NCBI RefSeq assembly: GCF_009733735.1 | Contig: NZ_WNJP01000006.1 | Coordinates: 1-40,986 of the forward strand | Direction: 5' to 3' | DNA: 40,986 bases | From: Sandarakinorhabdus oryzae | GTDB lineage: Bacteria > Pseudomonadota > Alphaproteobacteria > Sphingomonadales > Sphingomonadaceae | Shown: positions 7,320 through 15,500 of the stretch, in pieces | How the letters are laid out: each line of letters begins with the position of its first letter | Numbering within the stretch: position 1 is the stretch's first letter | Program-made: the position numbers and the translations under genes | Notes under the pieces: model-generated | Told to the model about the DNA's origin: nothing | Databases searched by the model: none | The model's input: the letters and a program-made list of their open reading frames with translations, nothing else

Positions 7320-7347
7320 TTGCATGTTGTCAGGGCTTTGCTACCCT
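7320..7347 (+). promoter_or_regulatory. Candidate promoter of the multihaem cytochrome operon
   Basis: TTGCAT (7320-7325) and TACCCT (7342-7347) are separated by 16 nt. This would start transcription about 15-20 nt before the TTG start at 7371. A long purine tract, GGGGGGAGGGAA (7358-7369), lies immediately before the start as a very strong ribosome-binding site. The -10 box is only a partial match to consensus. The rest of the 238-nt divergent region shows no clear operator palindrome. Confidence 0.35.
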
Positions 7348-7370
7348 GTGTCGCACCGGGGGGAGGGAAT

Positions 7371-8753
7371 TTGCACGCACCAGCAACCGGCAGCCACCGC
7401 GCTTGGAACAGGTTCGTCGCCCGGCTACGCCACGGGCTGCGAATCGCCGTGCTGGCCGGGCTGGCCATGGCTGCGGGCGCAGATGCAGCGCCGATTGATC
7501 GCGCGCTCCACCAGGGCGTCGCCAGTTGCGCCGGCTCCACTTGCCATGGCCGCCAGGAAGCTACCGGGCCGCGTGTGCGCCAGAACGAGGTGATGACCTG
7601 GTCTGATCCGGCCAGCCTGACCGGCGTGCACAGCCGCGCCTGGCGCGTGCTCAATGAACCGCGCGCGCAGGCCATCGGGCGGCGGCTGGGCATCACCAAT
7701 GTCGCTGCGGCGCCGGCATGCATCAGCTGCCACGGCGACCCGGCGACGGTGCGGGGCCCGCGCTGGCAGCAATCCGATGGGGTCGGCTGCGAGGCCTGCC
7801 ACGGCGGATCGGAACGCTGGCTGGCCAGCCATGCTAGCGTGAAGGCCAGCCATGCCGACAATGTCGCGCGCGGCATGTGGGCGCTCAATGATCCGGCGGT
7901 GCGCGCCAGTGTCTGCCTGGATTGCCATTTCGGGTCCGACAAGCCGGGCCAGTTCGTCTTCCACCGCCTCATGGCCGCCGGCCACCCGCGCATCGCCTTC
8001 GAGCTTGACCTGTTCACCGCCCTGCAGCGCCACCATAACGAGGATGCGGATTATGCGGCGCGCAAGGGTGTTGCCGGCGGGGTGAAGACCTGGGCGGTGG
8101 GCCAGGCGCTGGCGGTGGAGCGGGCGCTGTCGCTGTTGCCGGCGCAATCGGCCAGCCTGACCGGACCAGATTTCACCTTCTATGATTGTCGGTCCTGCCA
8201 CCGCACGTTCAGCGATGATCCGGCCGTGCCGATCGTCGCACGCACCAACAGCTGGCGGCCGATCCCGCCCGGCCAGCCGGTGTGGAATGACGAACAGATG
8301 ATCATGCTGGCCGCGGCCGCCCGGGTTGCGGCGCCGGACGTGGCGCGCAGCTTCGAGGCGCAGTCCCGGGCCTTTCACACGGCGATGGGCGGCGACCGGG
8401 CTGGCGCCATGAAGGCGGCCGCTGCCCTGAAGGCCACCGCGGCCACGCTTGCCCGGCGCTTTGCCGCGACTGCTTTTGATCGCGCGCAGACCTTTGCGCT
8501 GATCGAAGCGGTGCTGGTCGGCAACGCAGCGGCTTACACCGATTACCAGGGCGGCGCCCAGGCGGTGATGGCGGCGGACACGCTGCTCAGCGCGCTGGTG
8601 ACGGCGGGCCAGGTCAACCGCGCCGCCGCCGTTGCGCTGCGGCCCGATCTCGATCGCGCTTATGCCCTCGCGCGCGATGCCAATCGCTGGGATGCGCCGG
8701 CCTTCCAGGCGGCGCTGGCCCAGATCGCCACCCGAATGCGGGCGCTGAAATGA
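7371..8753 (+). CDS. Exported five-haem cytochrome c (c554-like motif spacing)
   Basis: A 460-residue protein. The TTG start at 7371 follows GGGGGGAGGGAA and is in frame with a signal peptide, HGLRIAVLAGLAMAAGADA, ending near residue 38. Five haem-attachment motifs are seen: CAGSTCH at 53-59 (an unusual CX4CH), then CISCH 117-121, CEACH 140-144, CLDCH 182-186 and CRSCH 273-277. The stretch 'GVGCEACHGGSERWLASHA' resembles cytochrome c554-type multihaem folds, in which closely packed haems pass electrons through the periplasm. The C-terminal ~150 residues are helical, Ala-rich and haem-free. It is the first gene of a four-gene operon and overlaps the next by 4 nt (ATGA). It probably hands electrons between a periplasmic donor and the larger cytochrome downstream; the donor is not in the window. 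Confidence 0.88.
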   Translation: MHAPATGSHRAWNRFVARLRHGLRIAVLAGLAMAAGADAAPIDRALHQGVASCAGSTCHGRQEATGPRVRQNEVMTWSDPASLTGVHSRAWRVLNEPRAQAIGRRLGITNVAAAPACISCHGDPATVRGPRWQQSDGVGCEACHGGSERWLASHASVKASHADNVARGMWALNDPAVRASVCLDCHFGSDKPGQFVFHRLMAAGHPRIAFELDLFTALQRHHNEDADYAARKGVAGGVKTWAVGQALAVERALSLLPAQSASLTGPDFTFYDCRSCHRTFSDDPAVPIVARTNSWRPIPPGQPVWNDEQMIMLAAAARVAAPDVARSFEAQSRAFHTAMGGDRAGAMKAAAALKATAATLARRFAATAFDRAQTFALIEAVLVGNAAAYTDYQGGAQAVMAADTLLSALVTAGQVNRAAAVALRPDLDRAYALARDANRWDAPAFQAALAQIATRMRALK

Positions 8754-10699
8754 GGCGGCTGCGCATCACGGCCGGCGTGGCCATGGCAGCCCTGCTGCTC
8801 GCCAGCTGTGGCGGCGGCGGTTCGCCCTCGACACCAGTGGCCGGGCCGACACCGTCGCCAACGCCCACGCCCACCAGCGTCTATGCCCGCCCCGCCGCCG
8901 AGGCGTTGAGCCCGGCCGAGGTGGAGACGATCATCGCCCGCGCCGCCGCCGAGGCCAGTGCCCGCGGGTCGCCGGCGGTGATCGCGGTGGTGGACCGGGT
9001 CGGCAATGTGCTCGCCGTCTATCGCATGGCCGGTGCCCGCGCGACGGCGCTTATCCCCCCCAACGCCAATGGCGCCAATATCGATGCGCAAGGGGTGACG
9101 GTGCCCGCCGAGCTGGCCGCCATCGCCAAGGCGATCACCGGCGCCTATCTGTCGTCGGGCGGCAACGCCTTTTCCACCCGCACCGCCTCGATGATCGTGC
9201 AGCCGCATTTCCCGCCCTCGGCGCGCACGGTGGGGCTGGAATCGGGGCCGCTCTATGGCGTGCAGTTCAGCCAGCTGCCCTGTTCCGATCTCAACACCCG
9301 CTTCGGCGTTGGCAGCCCCTTCATCGGGCCAAAGCGCTCGCCGCTGGGCCTCGCCGCCGATCCGGGGGGCTTCCCGCTCTACAAGAATGGCGTGGTGGTC
9401 GGCGGGGTCGGCATCATGGCTGATGGCGATTATGGCTTTGATCCCGAGGTGGTCGATGTCGACAATGACGATGAGGAGCATATCGCGCTTGCCGCCACGG
9501 CCGGCCATGCCGCGCCCGACGCCATCCGCGCCGAACGCATCTCTGTCGATGGCACATTGCTGCGCTATTCCGATGCGGTGCCGGCCAATCTGAAGAGCAA
9601 CCCGGCCAGCCCGCCAGCCTTTGCCAGCCTGACCGGCAGCCTGGTCGCCGTGGCTGGCTTCAATGCCGCCAGCATCATCGCTGGCACCCCCTATGGCAGC
9701 GAGGGCAGCGGCGTGCGCGGCGCCGCAGCAGCCGAGTTCAACCATCCCGATGCCTTTGTGCTCTCCGACGGGGCAGGCGCCAACCGCTACCCGATCCGGG
9801 CCGGCACCGACGCCGGCGACGTGACGCAGCCGCTCTCCGCGGCCGAAGTGCGCGCAGTGCTGGAAGAAGCCTTCACCATCATGGCGCGCAGCCGCGCGCA
9901 GATCCGCCTGCCCTTGGACAGCCGTAGCCAGAAAACCATCGCTGTCGTCGATACACGCGGCGCCGTGCTGGGCCTCGTGCGCTCCCCTGATGCGCCGATC
10001 TTCGGGACGGACGTGGCCCTGCAGAAGGCGCGCAGCGTCGCCTTTTTCTCCGGCCCCCGTGCGGGCAGCGATCTGGCCGCAGCTACCACGGCGCTGGGGG
10101 CGCCCGATCCCAATGTGCGCGATTTCGTGGCGCGGGTGACCGGCTTCTTCACCCAGCCGGGCGTGCTCAGCGGTGCCTTTGCCATCAGCAATCGCGCCAT
10201 CGGCAATATCAGCCGGCCCTATTTCCCCGATGGTGAAGTGGGCCGTCCGCCTGGGCCGCTGTCGCGCGACATCGCCGGCTGGTCGCCCTTCTCCACCGGG
10301 CTCCAGTCTGCGCTGATCATCCAGAACCTCGGCGACGTGCTGGGCGGCGGCGATCCGCGCCAGTGCACATTCCTGCCCAATACGCCCGGCGGCCAGAATC
10401 GGCTGGCCAATGGCCTGCAGATTTTCCCCGGCGGCGTGCCCATCTATCGCGGCACCGTGCTGGTGGGGGCCATTGGCGTCTCCGGCGACGGCATCGACCA
10501 GGACGACATGACCGCCTTCCTGGGCACCGCCAATGCCGCCACCCGGTTGGGCGGGAGTATTGGCCTGCCGCCGGCCAGCATCCGGTCTGACCAGATTGTG
10601 GTGAATGTCAGCGGCACGCCAGTGCGGTTGCGCTTCGTCAATTGCCCGTTCGCGCCCTTCCTCGACACGGCTGAGAATAATGTCTGCCAGGGGCGCTGA
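8750..10699 (+). CDS. Lipoprotein with two GlcG/HbpS (DUF336)-like domains
   Basis: A 649-residue lipoprotein. The signal peptide ends in the lipobox LLAS-C20, followed by a Gly/Ser/Pro/Thr linker (to about residue 42). The first GlcG/HbpS-like module begins LSPAEVETIIARAAAEASARG and includes AVVDRVGNVLAVYRM. A second begins near residue 365 with LSAAEVRAVLEEAF and continues IAVVDTRGAVLGLVRSP. HbpS proteins bind haem and iron and take part in redox sensing in actinobacteria; GlcG relatives are of unclear role. A duplicated, lipid-anchored version between two multihaem cytochrome genes suggests a haem-handling or redox-accessory role on a membrane surface. Translation is coupled to the upstream gene by an ATGA overlap. 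The family call is good; the function is inferred. Confidence 0.75.
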   Translation: MRRLRITAGVAMAALLLASCGGGGSPSTPVAGPTPSPTPTPTSVYARPAAEALSPAEVETIIARAAAEASARGSPAVIAVVDRVGNVLAVYRMAGARATALIPPNANGANIDAQGVTVPAELAAIAKAITGAYLSSGGNAFSTRTASMIVQPHFPPSARTVGLESGPLYGVQFSQLPCSDLNTRFGVGSPFIGPKRSPLGLAADPGGFPLYKNGVVVGGVGIMADGDYGFDPEVVDVDNDDEEHIALAATAGHAAPDAIRAERISVDGTLLRYSDAVPANLKSNPASPPAFASLTGSLVAVAGFNAASIIAGTPYGSEGSGVRGAAAAEFNHPDAFVLSDGAGANRYPIRAGTDAGDVTQPLSAAEVRAVLEEAFTIMARSRAQIRLPLDSRSQKTIAVVDTRGAVLGLVRSPDAPIFGTDVALQKARSVAFFSGPRAGSDLAAATTALGAPDPNVRDFVARVTGFFTQPGVLSGAFAISNRAIGNISRPYFPDGEVGRPPGPLSRDIAGWSPFSTGLQSALIIQNLGDVLGGGDPRQCTFLPNTPGGQNRLANGLQIFPGGVPIYRGTVLVGAIGVSGDGIDQDDMTAFLGTANAATRLGGSIGLPPASIRSDQIVVNVSGTPVRLRFVNCPFAPFLDTAENNVCQGR

Positions 10700-10700
10700 G

Positions 10701-12548
10701 ATGCGGGCGCTGCTACTGATCCCGCTGCTCACGACCGCCACGCCGGTGTTGGCCAAGCCGTTTGGCAAATGGTTCGATTGTTATGCCAAGGTGACGCCGC
10801 CCACGGAGCGGCTGCCCGGCGAGCCCGAAGCGGGCCCGTCCGATCCCGCCACTGCACCGCTGGCAGGACGACGCGTACCCGGTATGGGCGGGCCGCAGAC
10901 GTGGGACCCGGTGGTGCAGGCCAATGCCGGCGCGGTGGCCTGGCCTCGCCAAGGCGATTTCCCGGTTGATCATCTGCCGGTGCCGGACCGCTGGCGGCTG
11001 ATCGAGACGCTGGGGCTGGTCAAATCCAACTGGAAGGACCCGTACAACCAGAACACGCTGAAGGGCGATCGACCGATCTGCGGCACGCACGATCTGTTTC
11101 TGCAGCTCACCGCCATTTCCGACACGGTCGCCGAACCGCGCAGCTTCCCGACACCGGTCGGTGTGCAGACCACGGAGCGGCCGGGCAGCAACGACGTCTT
11201 CGGCCGCCAGTACAGCGAAGTGTTCGCGCAGACCTTCATCCTGGGTGCGGCGCTGACCAAGGGTAGCACCGCCTTCAAGCCGCCGGAATTTGAATTGCGC
11301 GCGGCGCTGGCCTTCAACTTCAACCATGTCGACGTGACGGAACGGCGGGTGCTGTCGGTGCTGCCGTCAAAACGATCCTTGCGCTCGGATGCTTTCGTCG
11401 GCGTGCAGGAATTGTTCCTCGATTATCACCTGCGGAACACCTCGGACCGCTACGACTTCGATTCGCTGCGCATCGGCATCCAGCCCTTCTCCAGCGATTT
11501 TCGGGGCTTCCTGTTTCAGGACAACCAGCTCGGCATCCGCCTGTTCGGCAACCGCGACAACAACCGGTTCCAGTACAACCTCGCCGCCTTCTGGCGGTTG
11601 GAGAAGGACACGAATTCGGGCCTGAACGCCATCCTGCGCAGCCCGCGCCGGGATTATGTGCTGGTCGCCAACCTCTACCGGCAGGATTTCCCGCTGCCCG
11701 GCCTGACAAGCCAGATCAGCGCCACCTGCAACGCCAATCGCGAGCGGGGTGATGTGCAGGTCGATACCAACGGCTTTCCGGTGCGCCCGGCGCTGCTCGG
11801 CACACTGCGCGGGCGCAATTATGATGTCGTCTATCTCGGCTACAACGCCGATGGCCACATCGGCCGGCTGAACCTGACCTTCAGCGGCACCTACGCCACG
11901 GGGAGCAATCGCAACAACATCTTCACTGACCGGCGCGCCAGGATCAGCAGCTGGTTCGCCGCGTTCGAGCCGAGCTATGACCGCGGCTGGGTGCGGCTGC
12001 GCGGCGCGGCGCTGTTCGCCAGCGGCGATTCCAACCCCTATGACGATGTCGACAGCGGCTATGCGGCGATCTTTGAAAACCCACAGTTCGCCGGTGCCGA
12101 CACGAGCTACTGGGTGCGCCAGACCATCCCCTTCGCCGGCGGCGGCCGCGCCATCGCGGTCAACAGCCGCAACGGCCTTTTGAATGATCTGCGCTCATCC
12201 AAGGAGCAGGGCCAGGCCAATTTCACTAACCCCGGCACGATGCTGCTGGGTGCCGGCGCCGATTTCGATGTGCTCCCCGAACTCAGGGTCAGCGGCAACG
12301 TGAACCATCTGTGGTTCGCCACCACCGCCACGCTGCAGGCGCTGCGGGTGGAGGGCTCGATCCCGAAGGACATTGGCTGGGACCTGTCGGCTGCGGCCAC
12401 CTACCGCCCGCACTTCAATCAGAACCTGGTCTTCCGCCTGTCGGGCGCGATGTTGAAGCCCGGCGATGGCTTCAAGGACCTGTTCACCAACGCGCCGCGC
12501 ACCGGGTCATACTATTCGGTGCTGTTCAACGCCGTGCTGGCCTATTGA
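10701..12548 (+). CDS. Outer-membrane beta-barrel protein of the cytochrome operon
   Basis: A 615-residue exported protein. The signal peptide is MRALLLIPLLTTATPVLA, with cleavage before KPFGKW. From about residue 190 the chain shows long alternating polar/hydrophobic strands with aromatic girdles (FELRAALAFNFNHVDV, YNLAAFWRLEKD, YDVVYLGYNADGHIGRLNLTF) and ends in an aromatic-terminated strand, YYSVLFNAVLAY. These are hallmarks of an outer-membrane barrel. I do not see the N-terminal CXXC of MtrB/PioB. By position it could be the pore that holds or exports the neighbouring cytochromes, or an alginate-export-like porin. The first ~130 residues are Pro-rich and probably periplasmic. The start ATG is 1 nt after the preceding stop and the next gene starts 1 nt after its own stop. 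Confidence 0.72.
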   Translation: MRALLLIPLLTTATPVLAKPFGKWFDCYAKVTPPTERLPGEPEAGPSDPATAPLAGRRVPGMGGPQTWDPVVQANAGAVAWPRQGDFPVDHLPVPDRWRLIETLGLVKSNWKDPYNQNTLKGDRPICGTHDLFLQLTAISDTVAEPRSFPTPVGVQTTERPGSNDVFGRQYSEVFAQTFILGAALTKGSTAFKPPEFELRAALAFNFNHVDVTERRVLSVLPSKRSLRSDAFVGVQELFLDYHLRNTSDRYDFDSLRIGIQPFSSDFRGFLFQDNQLGIRLFGNRDNNRFQYNLAAFWRLEKDTNSGLNAILRSPRRDYVLVANLYRQDFPLPGLTSQISATCNANRERGDVQVDTNGFPVRPALLGTLRGRNYDVVYLGYNADGHIGRLNLTFSGTYATGSNRNNIFTDRRARISSWFAAFEPSYDRGWVRLRGAALFASGDSNPYDDVDSGYAAIFENPQFAGADTSYWVRQTIPFAGGGRAIAVNSRNGLLNDLRSSKEQGQANFTNPGTMLLGAGADFDVLPELRVSGNVNHLWFATTATLQALRVEGSIPKDIGWDLSAAATYRPHFNQNLVFRLSGAMLKPGDGFKDLFTNAPRTGSYYSVLFNAVLAY

Positions 12549-12549
12549 G

Positions 12550-15500
12550 ATGCTGAAGCGGCTTCTCCTCCTGGCGCTGATCCCCTTGGTGGGCGTCGCC
12601 CTCGCGTCGGAAGGCGAGAAGCCGGTGGCGCGCGATTATGCCCGCGTGACCGCCCCGCCCGCGCCGAAATGGCAGACGCTGGAACAGGCCGCCGCCAAGT
12701 CCGCCGGCTGCATCAGCTGCCACACGGCCAGCGACGAATCGACCATGCACGCGCCAAAGTCGGTCGTGCTGGGCTGCACCGATTGCCATGGCGGCGACCC
12801 GAAGATCATCGCGCCTGCCGCGCTGGCGGCGACGGACCCCAATTATGCCAAGCTGCGCGATGAGGCGCATGTGCTGCCGATGTTCCCGGAAAGCTGGCAC
12901 TTCCCGTCGTCGGCCAACCCCAAGCGCAGCTACACCTTGCTCAACCGCGAAGCCCCGCAGTTCGTACGCTTCGTCAATCCGTCCGACTATCGCGCCGCCC
13001 GCGATGCCTGCGGCGCTTGCCACCTAGAAATCATCGAGCGGGCCGAACGCAGCCTGATGGCGACGGGCGCCATGCTGTTCGGCGGCGCGGCCTATAACAA
13101 CGGCATCCTGCCCTACAAGAATTATGTCTTGGGCGAGGCCTATACGCGCCCCGGCCAGGCCAGCGCGTTGCTGGGCGCGTGGAACGGAGATGCCTCCGGC
13201 CATGGCGAGATCGGTCTCAAGCATGACGAAAAGGCCGGGCGCGACAACAGCCTGCCCGCTCTGGTCTTCAGTCCGGATGGCCTGAGCCCGGCCGCCAAGG
13301 CCCGTGGTGCGTTGCCCTTCCTCGCCCCACTGCCCACCTGGCAGGTGATCCCGCCGGCCGACATCTTCCGCGTGTTCGAACGTGGCGGCCGCAACATCAA
13401 CCCCTCCTTCCCGGAAATCGGCCTGCCCAATTCGCTGGGCGCCCTCCAGCGGCTGGAGGAGCCGGGCCGGCCCGACATCCGCCAATCCAACCGCGGCCCC
13501 GGCACCGGCCTGCGCATCGCCGTGCCGGTGATCAACATCCACAAGACGCGCCTCAACGACCCCTTCACCTGGTTCATGGGCACCAATGATCAGCCGGGTG
13601 ACTATCGCACCTCGGGCTGCGGGTCCTGCCACATCGTCTATGCCAATGATCGCGAGGTGCGGCACTCGTCGGTTTATGCCGCTGCCGGGCGCGACGGGCA
13701 GAGCCAGAGCGTGGACCCGACGATCAACAAGGCGGAACCCGGCCACCCCATCACGCACAGCTTCAGCCGGGCCATGCCGTCCAGCCTGTGCATGAACTGC
13801 CACATGCACCAGCCCAACATGTTCCTGAACACCTATTACGGCACCACCATGTGGGATTATGAAAGCGACGCCCCGCGCATGTGGCCGGGCGCGGCCAATC
13901 CCTATCCCAGGCCGCCGGGCATGAGCGAGGCGGAATTTGAACGACTGTTCAAGCGCCAGCGTTACCCCACCGCCGCCGAGGTGCGCGAAGCCAATGACCG
14001 CAACCCGGAAGGCGCCGCCGCTCATGGCGCCTGGAGCGACCTCGATTTCTTGCGCACAGTCAATGACCGCAACGACAAGATGAAGGACACCCAGTTCGCC
14101 GATTATCACGGCCACGGCTGGAACTTCCGCGCCGTCTACAAGCGCGACCGCGAGGGCAATCTGCTCGATGCCGGCGGCAACATGGCAACATATGGCACCG
14201 ACACCGCCCATATCGTCGCCAATGATGACCCGGAGAAGTTCCGCAAGGCCGGCGCCCCCCAGTTCGTCAAGCCCGCCGCCACCCCCGGCCCCGGCCAGCC
14301 CGGCAAGGCCGTGCATCTGATGGACATCCACACCGAGGTGGGCATGCAGTGCGCCGATTGCCACTTCGCGCAAGACAGCCACGGCAATGGCTTCATCCAC
14401 GGCGAGGTGGCCAACAGTGTCGAGATCGGCTGCAAGGATTGTCACGGCACCGCCGATGCCTGGCCAACGTTGAAGACGTCCAATCTCGCCGCGCCACCGG
14501 CCGGCACTGATCTGTCGATCCTGCGCAATCCTGATGGCCGGCTGCGCTTCGAATGGGGGGTGCAGGATGGCCGGCGGGTGCTGTGGCAGCGCTCGGCGAG
14601 TGACCCCAACCTCGTCTGGCGGGTGAAACTGGTGAAGGACAGCGTCACCCGCGACCACCCGGATTTCAACCCGAAGGCGGCGCGGGCGAAACTGGTCGGA
14701 ACCTTGCGCGCGACCGGGGGGACGATGGCCTTCGGCCCCGGGGTGAGCGAACGGGCGCACAAGGACGACAACATGGCCTGCTTTGCCTGCCACACCAGCT
14801 GGACCACCAGTTGTGGCGGTTGCCACCTGCCGATCGAGGCCAACTGGAAGACGACGACCAACAAATATGAGCAACAGGAAACCCGCAACTTCGCCACCTA
14901 CAATCCGCAGGTGGCGCGCGATGACATGTTCCAGCTCGGCCGCCACCAGACCAGCAAGGGCAGCATCATCGCCCCGATCCGCTCATCCTCGGCGCTGATC
15001 CTGACCAGCACCAACATCAACCGCGAACGCATCTATGTGCAGCAGCCGCCGATCGCGGCGTCGGGCTTCTCGTCCCAGGCCTTCGCACCGCACTTCCCGC
15101 ACACAGTGCGCACCCAGGAAACCAAGACCTGCAGCGATTGCCATGTCAGCGCCGATGACGACAACAACGCCATCCTGGCGCAGCTGACCCTGCAGGGCAC
15201 CAACTTCGTCAACTTTGTTGGCATGAACGCCTTCTTCGGCCTGGATCGCGCCGTCGAAGCCGTGCGGGTGACGGAATTCGGCGAGCCGCAGGCGGTGTTC
15301 GGCTCCTACCTGCACCGTTATGCCTACCCGGATTATTGGAAGCTGCATGTCGAGCAGAACAAGCGCGAACTGATCAACTGGACGCGCGGGCGCATCTTCG
15401 ACAAGCGCCTGTCAGGCGAGACCAACCCGACCGAGGATATCCGCAACATCACGCAAGGCACCGCCGGCGAGGTGCGCTGCATCCAGAACCGCGGCGAATA

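Noticed and set aside
8660-10768. 702-codon minus-strand open frame
   Set aside because: It is a GC-rich antisense shadow of the lipoprotein gene; the sequence is Gly/Ala/Arg/His-rich without domains, and the plus-strand frame has a lipobox and two recognisable modules.
13024-14946. 640-codon minus-strand open frame
   Set aside because: Antisense shadow of the decahaem gene; no domain, and the plus strand carries CXXCH sites throughout.
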